Source: Linum tenue (taxonomy: Eukaryota; Streptophyta; Magnoliopsida; Malpighiales; Linaceae). Taken from it: a stretch of 64,000 nucleotides of DNA. Where the stretch lies: assembly GCA_946122785.1 (NCBI GenBank), contig CAMGYJ010000011.1, positions 40,946,513-41,010,512 of the forward strand. Direction: 5' to 3'. The notes beneath the pieces are model-generated. The model did not search any database. It was not told the origin of the DNA and saw only the letters and a list, made by a program, of their open reading frames with translations. Of this stretch, positions 44,653-55,919 are shown in pieces (the first letter of the stretch is position 1; each line of letters opens with the position of its first letter). The translations under genes were made by a program, and so were the position numbers.

Positions 44653-45306
44653 CATGGACGGAGCCAGCTTGTTAGCAGGAGGGGTCATCCCCCCCCCCCC
44701 CCTAAAATCCTAGAACCTGGTTATGCAACATGAAGACAAAATACGATATGTAGTCTATTGACTTGGCATTCTTTCCTCTAAAGGTTGGTAGAGATGTTAG
44801 GGTATGTTCGTTGATATTCAATATAATTCTCATTTTAACCCCAAAAATTTCAATTTTATCTTTTCTCATCCTCAAATTTTCCTCCATCTCCTCTTTTACC
44901 CTAAATTTTCAATTAAAAATTTTTCACTCCCCAAAATTTCCAAGTCGTACAAATTTCTTATTTTGATTCATTTTTTGTCTTAATTTTCTCAAATTTTTGC
45001 TACAATTGAAGTCATTTTCAGCTATTTTCCTAAGCCTAAATTTTTTTTAGCAAATTTCGTTATTTTTGTGTGTCTTATTATCCTAATAATGTCAAAATTT
45101 TGCTCAAGATTTCAGTTCTTTTGCAAAAAAAATTCTTTCTCCATTAGTAATTTATGTTGTAAAAAAATAGCATAATAAATTTTAATTATTTCAATAACTT
45201 TAAAGAACTCTAACCAACTAATTATGAGTTCTCTTTTACGTTATATTATGACACCTCTAAAAATTTAATTGGCCCCCCCTTACCTAAATTTTTGGCTCCG
45301 TCCCTG
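44653..45306. mobile_element. Non-autonomous hAT element
   Basis: Terminal inverted repeats CATGGACGGAGCCA and TGGCTCCGTCCCTG are flanked by the 8-bp duplication ATGATTTG (44645-44652 and 45307-45314). The 654-bp AT-rich interior has no transposase. A poly-C tract lies near 44690. Its left end, with flanking DNA, was copied into the chimeric LINE at 43479-43606, so the hAT insertion came first. Confidence 0.85.
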
Positions 45307-45601
45307 ATGATTTGCACTTTGCATTCAGTCAGAATCTGTCATCCACGTCTGAGCTGTTTCTCCTTTTGCTCTCCTTGACTCTCTAATTAACAGTAATTGT
45401 CAAATTTTAGTCTTATGATGATGGTAATAGTGGTTGCATGCTATGTCTATGGCATCAATACTAGTAACTTCGAGTTATTTTGGTGAATTTTTGTGATTCT
45501 TGATACAGGAAAAGTGACAGCGGCAGCAACTAATCTCGCATGCTCGTTCTTATGATATTGATGGTGCAGAGCTTCAACAGAGACGTGGTGAGTGGATGGA
45601 G

Positions 45602-45920
45602 TGTAAAATAATTGAATGCGGAAGTAACGACACACGAATTTACGTGGTTTCCCTACTCGGTGTGAGTAGGACTAGTCCACGAAGAGCTTAGGGCTCTTAG
45701 TCCTTTCTTTCATTGATTTGATGATTTGATGACTTACTTTACAACGTGCAGCAGTAAGCCTTATATAAGAAAAGAGTATCTTGAGAACTACAAAACCCTA
45801 AGTCACGTAGAAGAGGAAAAGAGTTACACTTTGAACATGAAAGTAACTCCTGTGACTTGGGCTGCAAGGAAACGATGAGGTACGTGTGAGGATAGAACTC
45901 AAACACACTTATACGTAATA
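45602..45920 (-). repeat. 3' LTR of the Copia element
   Basis: It shares nearly all sequence with 47475-47795, including CGGTGTGAGTAGGACTAG and TGACTTGGGCTGCAAGG. On the element's strand it begins TATTACG rather than TG and ends ACA. Confidence 0.88.
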
Positions 45921-45999
45921 CTCCCTCTCAAACGAAGGCGTGGATGTCGAGCATGCCGAGCTTGGAAAGAAGGTGACGAAACTGCTCAAGACCGAGACC

Positions 46000-47508
46000 T
46001 TAGGTGAGAAGATTGGCGGGCTGGTCGGCACTGGAAATCTTACGGGGAGCAATATGAGAGGCTTGAACTCGCTCACGAACAAAATGACAATCCATTTCAA
46101 CATGTTTGGTGCATTCATGGAAGACCGGGTTTGCTGCGATGTGAAGGGCAGCCTGACTGTCACAGTATAAAGGAGTGTCATCGTGTTGAGGACAACCAAG
46201 TTCGGCAAGTAACCAACGAAGCCAGATCAACTCACTAACCGTGGTGGCCATGGCACGATACTCAGCCTCAGCAGATGACCATGCAACGACAGATTGCTTC
46301 TTGGTGCGCCATGATATAGGAGCGTTACCCAGACGAACGAAGTAGCCAGTGGTGGAGCGACGAGTGGTGGGACACCCTCCCCAATCTGCATCACAGTAGG
46401 TAGTGAGGGTGAGGTCGGACAGGGTAGGGAAAAAGAGGCCATTCCCGGGAGATTGCTTGAGGTAACGTAGCACCCTCGTGGCATCATCCACATGTGCCTG
46501 GGTTGGACTGTGGACACCCTGGCTTAATAGATTGACAGCATACTGAATGTCCGGCCGGGTGACTGCGAGATACATCAGGCGGCCAACGAGACGACGGTAA
46601 CCAGAAGGATCAACGGCCGGCGGAGAAGGCAGTCGGCCCAAAGGATGATTTTTCTCAATGGGTGTGGCAATTGGACGACCCCCTTCAATGCCGTGCTTGG
46701 AGCGAGCTACTTCGATACCGAGGAAGTACTTAAGAGGGCCCAGGTCTTTGATGGTGAAGCGTTGATGAAGGAATCTCTTAACGCGTTGAATGAAGGAAAG
46801 ATCATCGCCGACGAGAATCACATCGTCGACGTAAATCAAGGCAGCAACAAAACTCGTGTCTGTCCTGCGGATGAAGAGGGAGTGATCAGCGTGACTTTGA
46901 ACGAAGCCAAGACTGAGTAGAGCAGCCGAAAATTTGTGATACCAATTCCGGGAGGCCTGCTTCAATCCATAGATAGATTTACGCAGGCGACAAACACGAG
47001 TATCACCGTCTTGAGCGAAGCCTTGAGGGAGTTCCATGTAGACTTCTTCGGTGAGATCCCCGTGAAGAAACGCGTATTTGACATCGAGCTGGTGGAGTGT
47101 CCAACCCTTGCTAACGGCAACAGCAATGAGACAACGAACCGTGACAAGTTTAGCTACAGGAGCGAAGGTGTCGTGGTAGTCAATCCCTTCGACCTATGTG
47201 TACCCTTTTGCCACGAGGCGAGCCTTGAAGCGATCGATGGATCCGTCGGGTTTATACTTGATTTTATAAACCCATTTGCACTTGATAGTACGTTTTCCAG
47301 GAGGCAGGTGGGTGAGAATCCACGTACCATTGGCGACGAGGGCCTCTATTTCGGCTCGCATGGCTGCCCGCCATTCCTTGTGTCGCACAGCTTGATGGAA
47401 GTGCCGCGGCTTGATGTGAAGGTCGATTGCCACGAGGAAAGCATGGTGGGAGGTAGAGAGATGGTCGTAGCCCACGTAAAATAATTGAATGCGGAAGTAA
47501 CGACACAC
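46000..47508 (-). pseudogene. Copia reverse transcriptase-RNase H relic
   Basis: The first frame (to about 47194) contains [19 protein letters not shown] and [20 protein letters not shown], the start of the Copia RT. After a break the second (47037-46000) has LRKSIYGLKQASRNWY, the catalytic YVDDVILVGDD and YFLGIEVARS. The RNase H follows, with YCDADWGGCPTTRRSTTGY, WSSAEAEYRAMA and YCDSQAALHIAANPVFHECTKHVE. Between the frames a few residues and the reading frame are lost. It ends at ADQPANLLT by the polypurine tract. The piece resembles the 3' half of a normal Copia pol and is not functional alone. Confidence 0.88.
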
Positions 47509-47795
47509 GATTTTACGTGGTTTCCCTACTCGGTGTGAGTAGGACTAGTCCACGAAGAGCTTAGGGCTATTAGTCCTTTCTTTCATTGATTTGATGATTT
47601 GATGACTTACTTTACAACGTGCAGCAGTAAGCCATATATTAGAAAAGAGTATCTTGAGAACTACAGAACCCTAAGTCACGTAGAAGAGGAAAAGAGTTAC
47701 ACTTTGAACATGAAAGTAACTCCTGTGACTTGGGCTGCAAGGAAACGATGAGGTACGTGTGAGGATAGAACTCAAACACACACGTATACGTAATA
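47475..47795 (-). repeat. 5' LTR of the Copia element
   Basis: The partner of 45602-45920. The inner edge carries CG where the other LTR has TG, and coding sequence starts immediately, with no primer binding site. Confidence 0.88.
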
Positions 47796-47940
47796 TGGAG
47801 TGGTTCAGGTAGCATCTTTGTGGCTGATGTTAGAGGTGAAGAGTGTGTTGGCCTGGAATCTAAATCCACCACAAGGTTCCTGCATGCAAATATGGTCATC
47901 AGTGGTAGTACAGTGGTTGTTGTTCAGCAGTCTTTCTGAC

Positions 47941-49461
47941 TGATGATCCCACTGATCCACCCCACAACCCCATGTTTGTATTCCTACAAAATGGAGGATA
48001 TGGTTTTTGGTGTTAAATATAAGGACTTTTTGTAAATAGACAGCTAGGGTTTGTTATGTAAACCCTATATATATGTGCCAAATTGTACAGTGATGATTTA
48101 ACTAAACCTAAAACTTGAAAGCGAGATACTCTCTGTGGTCTAGTGTCACATTGACGATACCACGTTAAAAAAACTCGTGTTCAGCTCCGTTATTTCTATT
48201 AGCTCGATGATTTGACACCTGGGCCCCTGGAAATTGGAAGCAACCTGAAAATGGCCACATTTTTTAGGGGTTTAGCAGCTCGACTGCTTCTTAATAGAGG
48301 TGTTAAGTGGGTGTGAAGGATTTGACTTTGAATTGTGAGTTGGGTATTCAATCAATTCATTGACGTTGTGGATGGAAATGGTTATATGCAGGTCGGTCAA
48401 GTCCTGGATTGCTGTGAAGATGTCAATTCAAAGATTTTGAGGGATTGACTGATTGGGATTGCCCCATCTCTATAATCGCTTTCAAAGTCTTATTTCCCAG
48501 AGACTTCATGGATCTTTTAAAAGTGCATTTTGACTCCCAAAACTGTTAAAACTTAAAAAGTTCTTCAAAAGATACCCTACCCTCTGTATGCATAATAATT
48601 TGGGATTTAGAGACCTTAAAAAAATATTGGGTTTTGTTAGTACTTACGAGTTAAATCATTACAATCAATCAAATTATAACCAACATAGTGTCCATAATTA
48701 GCTAAGTAATAAGTCGATTGGTTGCAAACTTGACAAGTATAAGTAAGATGGACTTCTTAATTACAGTTTATAAGCTAAAAAAACATTACAAGAAAAATTT
48801 TCAATTACGAGAACGAGTATTCGATATCAAGAGAATAGTCATTTTAGAGAAGGCAATTCCAAAGAGAATTACCTTGATAACTAAGTATTTTGATGGGCCT
48901 ACTCATTTGTCAAAACAGAACTGAAGATCAATGAAGTAAGGAGTAGAGTTGGACCTTTAACTTCTTTCTTTCTAAAATCGAATTGTCTTGTTGTTTTCAT
49001 CAATGAGGCTATTATATGTAAATGACATAGTCAAATTCTCACTATATATTTGTTAACTTATCGCGATAAGTCGATAACAACTACCACATTGATCAAACAA
49101 CTAAAACTACATGAAAACAATGATCTTACGAATTCAACCGTAATTTTAATCTTAACCATCATAAGAACCGAAATTGTCATTGTCACCGCAAATCTTTCAT
49201 GAAAGGGCTCCTCACATTAAGACACCAAATAAGCTACATGGCAATCTCTGACTTATGTCCATATTGGAAGAAATTATAATACCACATTGTGAGTTGTTTA
49301 TCCTTTGTCGTTTGTGTTCTTTTCCAAATATCAAAATGCAACGATAGCGTTGAAAACTCCTCAACTAGAAAGGTACATTTCAGCATGTTGTATTTTGTTC
49401 TTGAGGCTACGTATACCAATAATAGGTATAGAATATAGTTTGTTAGAAAATTTTAAAGGTA
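47941..49461. other. Gene-free DNA downstream of the WD40-like relic
   Basis: The first part may be the old 3' UTR. A TATATATATG stretch near 48065 and following leader-like sequence could be a worn LTR, but no partner was found. No recognised coding frame is present. Confidence 0.45.
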
Positions 49462-49469
49462 GTTGGGCC

Positions 49470-50166
49470 TAGGGATGACAATGGGTTGGGTTGGGTTTTA
49501 CCAAACCCAAACTCATGGGTTTATCCGTGGAAAAAACCCAGGGTAAAACCCATTGGGTTTGAAAAACTTAAACCCAACCCAACCCGCTGGGTATCCGCGA
49601 GTTCATGGGTACCCAAGGGTTTTTGTCATAGAAAATTTACAATAACTAGTTCCTATCAAAATTAAAGTCAAATATCAATCTCTCAATACAAATTATTCAT
49701 ATATAGAACACCATTCTAGAAAATTCAAGCAAATCACAAATTAACTATACAAATTGTTCAACACCAATCTAGAAAACTCAAGAAAATTGAAGCAAATCAC
49801 AAATTATCCATAAATAACATGATTAATTGAAAGTTTCTTCCTCCTTGTCAATTAAGTTTTTTTACTCTCCACTCGATAACATCAACTTCATTCTACACAA
49901 TTAGAAAGGAAAAATAGACATGTCTCCACAAACATAAATAAGATTAGTTGTTTAGAATGTTAATATATCGAGAAAACTAATTATATGAGTGTCGGCGGGT
50001 ACCCATGGGGCGGGTTTACTTAAACCCAAACCCAACCCACCCCCGAAGAATAGTGAACGGGTTTAAACCCAAACCCGGCCCAAAATCCGTCAACACGGGT
50101 TTTACCCGCGTTGACCGGGTTGGGTCGGATGGGTACCCGTGGGTTCGGGTTTTGTTACCATCCCTA
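49470..50166. mobile_element. Non-autonomous hAT element with GGGTTT-rich ends
   Basis: The ends are TAGGGATGACAA and, inverted, TAGGGATGGTAA, inside a perfect 8-bp duplication GTTGGGCC (49462-49469 and 50167-50174). Both subterminal regions are full of GGGTTT, ACCCA and CGGGT repeats, likely transposase-binding motifs. The 697-bp element has no transposase. Confidence 0.92.
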
Positions 50167-50174
50167 GTTGGGCC

Positions 50175-51182
50175 GTCTATTCCAACACCGATCACGTGTT
50201 GGTATTTTTGTAAGTTAATTTAATTCAATTTAATTTCTAAATCACCTTATTGAGATCAAAGTTTTGAGAATTCAAGAGAAGGTCACGGCGAGACGAGCCG
50301 TTTATCATTACGATAGGTGTCAAGTGGAAGTGCAGTGATGTATGCAGCTGAGGCATCCTAACAGACCGGTAGACTTGAACCTTGTTCTTACATGACCCGA
50401 TCAATTCGATCAGGTACTCGCCATCTATTTTTATTGTTCAATTCTTTGACAACATGAAAAAACCAAAAGCTCTGCCCTCCCTCTCTATCGATCCAAGGGA
50501 CGGAAGGGCGGAGGCCTTTGGTGCCCCCTCCAGTTAAGAATTGGGGCCAGGGATGCCGTTGCTGATTAGGATCATCTCAATTTAATTTATGAATCACCTA
50601 TCACCTTATTGAGATAAAATGATTCTCAATATAATATCAGATTTTTATCAGGATTATTTGTTTGTAATGATAATGACATTTCAGTGAAGGAGAAAAGGTT
50701 ACTTCTGTTTGAAATGATTCATATGGTTTGAAAATGAGTGTTTAAAAAAATTATGTTAGAAGTTTTCAGTTTAATTTAAGGATAGTTGGGTACACAAACT
50801 CATTCTTAATCATTTACAACTGACAATGATGTATTCCTAACTTCGTCCCCTCTCATATTTTAGAACCTAGAGCCTGGAAAGGGAAGTAATAAAATAGAAC
50901 ATGAGTGTTTTTTCGGCGAGAAAATCTAGATGGATCAGAATTAAATGCACGTTCAACTTCTTACAAACGATTAACAAACACCGTTCACACCTCTTTGAAT
51001 AAAGTTTAAACAAGGGTGTTCAATGTTTTGAAGAATTACGAGGCAGATCTACATTAAATTAGCCCTACTCCTACGGAGGTTCAGTGAGAGACTGCTCCGT
51101 TGACGTGGAGTGACGATTATCCTCTCAAATACTCTGACGGTTACCCTAACGTTGGATGTGCCGCCCTCTTCAGTCTTGACCC
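50175..51182. other. Gene-free DNA
   Basis: No gene was recognised. A GC-richer block at about 50465-50555 (GGGACGGAAGGGCGGAGGCC and following) stands out from its surroundings and faintly recalls plant organelle intron sequence; this is unverified. The rest is AT-rich up to the CACTA terminus. Confidence 0.45.
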
Positions 51183-51239
51183 CACTACAAGAAAAATGAG
51201 TTTTGGCGGCACTGGATATATGTCACTATTAGGTGTTTA

Positions 51240-51395
51240 ATTGCTTCTAAAACCTTTTAGAGGCACATATTTATGTGTTGTCAATACTGTTGCCGCTAAT
51301 TCTCTTTAGCGACAATTGTTAGCAGCACATACTGTTTATCGCTAATTATGGAAGCAACTATAATTGCCTCTATTTCTTTGCAGCATTCTTTTCTT
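51240..51395. repeat. Subterminal motif region of the CACTA element, left
   Basis: TTAGAGGCACA, TTGCCGCTAATT, TTTAGCGACAATTG, TATCGCTAATT and AATTGCCTCTA recur within about 150 bp. The right side (57630-57925) has the same motifs. These are the usual transposase-binding clusters of this superfamily. Confidence 0.75.
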
Positions 51396-51399
51396 GGTT

Positions 51400-53120
51400 G
51401 GGTTTAGGATAGGGTCAGTAACCATTGGTTACTGACTTATGAGTAACTAAATCTGGACCTTTAGATCTAAGTGGGTCCAGAAAATTTAGATCTAAGGGTT
51501 GTCAATTAAAGACATTTTATTTTCCCTAGTTTTCTTAATCGGCTCTTATCTTCTTCATTCTAACTCGAATTTCAATTTTTTTTGCACAGATGGAGCGAGT
51601 TCGTTGTGCTCTACAAAATGAGATCAATTTTCAATATATTTCAAGAAACTTTTTTTTACCAACTACATATCATATGGTAACTTCTTCATTTTTAAGTCGT
51701 TTTTTGAAAACGTTTGCTCAGAAGGAACGAGTTCCTCATGATCTATTGGATCTATAAATTTCTGGGTGAAAAAAATACTGGATAAAAAATTATCATACTT
51801 CACCACTATGGTATATGGGTGGTAACTTGTGGTAAACAATGATGAAAGTCATAAATGACAGTTAGTATACTCCTACTATCATGTATTCAACCTTCTTACC
51901 ATATTGGTATGTTCATACCATCATAGTACGCTTTCTTACCATATGATATTAAATAGGAGCATACCATATGGTAACGACTGGTAAAAAAATATTCAATTTT
52001 TTTGTACTAAAAATATATCGAAGTGGATATCATTTTAAAGAGCACATTTAATCTGATTTATCTGTGCAAAAAAAAATTCGACTTAAAACGAGAGAGAAAT
52101 CGTCCGTTAAAGATTAAAGGGGAAAAATTAAAAACTTTACAGGAGTTAGAAGATACTTATGTCATACAGATGTGGACAGGTTACTCATGGTTACTGTCTT
52201 ACTAACCTGATTCGTTCCCTCTTGGTTGGATAGAACAAATAGCTTTTGTAATTAATTTTTATCCAAAAGCTTATAATAATCATGAAATATATGAGAGACT
52301 TGAGGCACAGAGATGGATGGCCAATGACTTCAACTTTATTAATATATTTAAAGTCACATGGTCATACAATTGAGCCACCACAACCATAGGTGTAGAAAAT
52401 GAAATCACAACAGGGATGAAAGAATAAAGATTGTTCATAGTAGGAAGTGACATACGGAATTGGACAACCAATTATTTTCCCAATTACCAGAGAAAGAAGT
52501 TGCAAAGAAATCAAAGCTACTCATGTTCATGACCTATACTCTTGCGAATTCATCAATTTGATATGCCTGCATCCCGTATGATTCATACTTGTGTCCACGT
52601 TATGCACAATCACCATTGTCCCTCCAATGCAACTTGCAAGCAATTTGTTTGATGAGTCCTATGCAAGATAAAAAGTCAAAACATAAGATCATTAGTTGAA
52701 AACCTGTCAAAGATTGGAGCTGTACACTTATCTGCAAAATAATGTGCAACAAAAAAGTAGCTTTTATAGTTGGAAAGAATTTAGGTAAGACACAGGAGGG
52801 AAATAGAAGACATTGGTCATGAAAACTTGTACAACATTTGAAGATATCTTTAGCCAAGGCGAACAACGCTTTCATTTAATAGCAACCACTTGCATTCTTT
52901 CAATGTCTATTTGACCATCTACAGAGCAGTAAGAATCAAAACATGAAAATGAATTACCCACCATGAAAAGGAATATTGCAACAAATGAATCACTTGCACT
53001 TCTGTAGTGAAATAAAGTTGGTAAGGTAAAACATCAAACTAAATTGAGTAAAAGGATTGAGTAGTACCTCAATCTTAGGGTCTTGAAATCCTATGTTTTG
53101 TTAAGGCATGTAGATTTGGG
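51400..53120. other. CACTA interior, left part
   Basis: AT-rich DNA without a recognised gene. ACCATATGGTA phrases recur around 51660-51975. A short antisense frame at 52600-52875 has no familiar domain; captured gene fragments cannot be excluded. Confidence 0.45.
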
Positions 53121-53203
53121 ATCAACTACTTTGCTGTCATAATCCAAGCAACACTTGGATGAGCACCAGTAGCTGCTAAGATAAATTTCCCAGCAACATT
53201 AAC
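53121..53203 (-). pseudogene. Exon-like fragment in the CACTA interior
   Basis: On the - strand a TTACTTATTCACAG acceptor is followed by an open stretch reading VNVAGKFILAATGAHPSVAW before a stop. It looks like a captured exon, but the parent gene was not recognised. Confidence 0.3.
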
Positions 53204-54094
53204 CTGTGAATAAGTAACTTGATAAGGTGTGACCATTGACGTAGTTCACAGGGTACTAAGTTTCAACAATTCAAACCTTAAAAAACTATAGGATTATTTG
53301 CATGGACCAAGTTCACGCTTAATTACTATCAATTAGTGATTACAGACCTGAATTTTCCTTTCCTTGTAAAACAATCAGATTATAGTAATTGTGTGCAAAG
53401 CACCAAATCATGCATATATGTACTTTGCCTGTGCTAGTAGAAGCTTCAATTCTAAGTCAGGTATTAGAATCAGAGTTCAATCACTACTAACAAGCTGATT
53501 CCTACTTACCCAAGAAGCTTACGCTTTAGTTGGAAACACTTGATAATCATAACCCATATGTTAAGACAAGATAGCAATCGAAAAAATTAAAACAAACATT
53601 CATGAAATTCAAAAGCAATAATATCAACCATCAGGGAAAACAAGAGGTCAATTTGGAAATTTGTATCAATCATGAGTAAACTTATAGAGCAATTGCACAT
53701 GTGATTAGCGGTTCCCTAATGGAGGAGCCCGACCAAAGATGGACGTACGGAAAGCTCAATTCCACGACTTTGTAATCTCTGAGACATTTTATTCATATAT
53801 CCACGGAAACAGTTATGTTTGCGATGCAGCTTCGAGGGATTGTTATAACCACTAGAGATTGTGGATGAAATCGGTGTTGATGGATGTAACAGTTATGTCC
53901 GCCTATCTTTATGCCTTTGATAATTGAAATTAATATATTTATCATATTTTCACTGATCTATCTATCTCTATCTATCTATCTACTATACTTATAATACGCC
54001 GAAGGAAAAAACGGGAGCTCCATTTCAAATTTTCTGCAACGAGAGTGAAAGTAGGAAAGACATTTTGGTCTTCACAGTTACTTTTTTTTATTCA

Positions 54095-54185
54095 TTAAAA
54101 AGACACGTACTGGGATTCGAACCATGACCATTTTAAAGAAAAGCAAGGATAATAACCAATCACACTAAGCACATTTATTGTATCT
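54095..54185 (-). repeat. tRNA-like (SINE-type) sequence
   Basis: On the - strand TTAGTGTGATTGGTTATT resembles an A box and GGTTCGAATCC (54112-54122) is a perfect B box. A 23-base piece between them (54124-54146) recurs at 43608-43630, at the 5' end of the chimeric LINE. Confidence 0.45.
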
Positions 54186-54199
54186 TTTTTAAATTAAAA

Positions 54200-55480
54200 A
54201 CATATAATAGCAGGGAGGAAAAAACCCTTCCCCCATTTCAAATTCCCTGCTCCATGAGCGTTTGTAGGAAGGGTAGAATAGGAAGTGTCAATTTTTTTCT
54301 CTTTGCTCTGTGGAACGGGCCAACTTACCGTACACATGCGAATTTAAACAGGTCCAGGAGTGTCAATTTTTTTTCTTTAAGACCTTTTATTTCTCCATGC
54401 AGAGTAGTCAAAATCCTGATTTAAATCCTACAATCCTACGGTTTTACGATTTTACTTACCTATTCCGATTCTGATTTCACTATAAAATCTATGGACCTTA
54501 AAATCCTACACTATTCACGATTTAAATCCTTAAAATCTTCAAAATCTTACGATTTTACGATTCAAATCTTAGAGTCAATTTTACATATTTCCCCCAGAAT
54601 TTGCAAAATTACGCCTCTTTTTCTTCTCCTTCACCAACATCATCTAGTTCTCTCACACTAATCACCATTGATTATAATCAATTCACATCAACATATTAGT
54701 CATCATCGATTCACAACCTCTTAACATTAACCTTGATAATTTGGAACATTAACCTTGAAAAATTATCATTGTAAGTGTTATGTGCTTTTGTGTTATTCAT
54801 GATTTTCCTTACTAATATTATTTCGTCTTCATTTTTTTATGGACGTTAAAATCCTACGATTTTACGATTCCAATTTTACCCCATTTTCGATTTTATGTAA
54901 AATCCCGATTTTGACTGCTTTGTCTCCATGGTGATAAAATATATATGAAAAGGCAAAAATAATACTCCTTTTTATTGTTAAAAATAAAAAATTTAACAAT
55001 AAACTAATTCATGGTATCTAATAGGCTAACAGCTAACCATAAAATAAAAGAGTTGAATGGGCCTGACCTACATGGGATTTGGCCATCAAGTAAAACAAAT
55101 GAACATCATTGGTTTGTCATTCTAAAACAAGCTAATTTCTCTGGCATAATATATATTATGCTATTATTTTATATCTTAGTGGCTAAAATATAATGTATTT
55201 TAAAGTTATTCAATGGTTCAACCTCGACCAACACAATTAGTCCAATTTTTATCATTTCAAATATATATTTTATAATTATTTGATATCATAATGATCAAAT
55301 TATAGTGTATTTTATAAAAATCGTTTGGTACTTGTTAGTAAAAAAACTAAACATAAAGATCTATTTTGTTATTCTAAACATTATAACGATCCTAAACATT
55401 TTCAGTTCCTTTTGAATTTCTATGGTTTTATTCCCGAATAAGTGATGTGCAAATGGCGAATTGTAGTCGTCTCTTTTCTT
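54200..55480. other. Helitron interior without a recognised gene
   Basis: The block at 54420-54600 and 54840-54910 is rich in AAATCCTACGATTTTACGATT variants, a short repeat of unknown origin. No coding frame was recognised. Confidence 0.5.
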
Positions 55481-55483
55481 TCA

Positions 55484-55918
55484 CTATTTTTTATTTTCAA
55501 ATAGAAAGTTTAAAAGTAAAGAATAATTAGAATTTGGCATGGGTCGGTCAAACATGCTGAATTCCAAGTTTTGGCCCCTTTGTTTTATGCATTGCAAATT
55601 TATTAGCATGTTGATGGAAATGGCTTGGAAAAAAGACATAAGTTGTACCTTTGCAGAAATGTCCTCAAATGTTTGAATGCTTTGTGAATCAGGTTCCGTG
55701 ACTTTTGTGATGGTGTATGTGCTTGACGATTGCTCGATGTTGTAACTGCTTAATTTGAGAGTAAATATTTTGATTTTTCCTATGAGTTGTGATACCAATT
55801 CTGGTGGTTGCAGCATGTTGTCGTTGTTGGCCTGTAAAAGTTGTTCCGCCGTGGTGCTAAATACCTTTCTTTCTTTTTTAACAAATTGTGTGGTAGTGCT
55901 ATGAAACAGACCACCCAT
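55484..55918 (-). pseudogene. Replication protein A (RPA70-like) fragment in the Helitron
   Basis: The frame has EQLLQANNDNMLQPPELVSQ, then LIGKIKIFTLKLSSYNI and YTITKVTEP, the pattern of an OB-fold near the C-terminus of RPA70-like proteins. Many plant Helitrons carry such genes, which bind single-stranded DNA. Only one partial domain is present, the CCHC-type finger is absent, and the flanks are not coding, so it cannot work as it stands. A captured host RPA exon is an alternative. Confidence 0.5.
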
Positions 55919-55919
55919 G

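Larger units (their letters stand above)
45602..47795 (-). mobile_element. Internally deleted Copia retrotransposon
   Basis: LTRs of 319 bp (45602-45920) and 321 bp (47475-47795) are flanked by the duplication TGGAG (45597-45601 and 47796-47800). On the - strand a TTTGAGAGGGAG polypurine tract adjoins the 3' LTR at 45921. The 5' LTR runs directly into RT coding sequence, so primer site, gag, protease and integrase are gone. It lies inside an exon of the WD40-like relic. Confidence 0.88.
43870..47938 (+). pseudogene. WD40-like gene relic split by hAT and Copia insertions
   Basis: Exon-like pieces lie in order. One is at about 43872-43970, with more than one open frame. A second is at 44376-44441, after a TTTGCAG acceptor, encoding ITGLAVSSINPDYIYIQGVD. 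A third spans 45512-45601 and resumes at 47801. Joining across the Copia target duplication TGGAG gives NRDVVSGW, then SGSGSIFVADVRGEE, and an end at FLHANMVISGSTVVVVQQSF with a stop near 47938. The GW..SGSIFVADV wording and terminal pieces resemble, by recall, the C-terminal part of a plant WD40-repeat protein. The upstream part of that piece is out of frame and the repeats before it are missing, so this is a fragment or pseudogene. The assignment is tentative. Confidence 0.5.
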
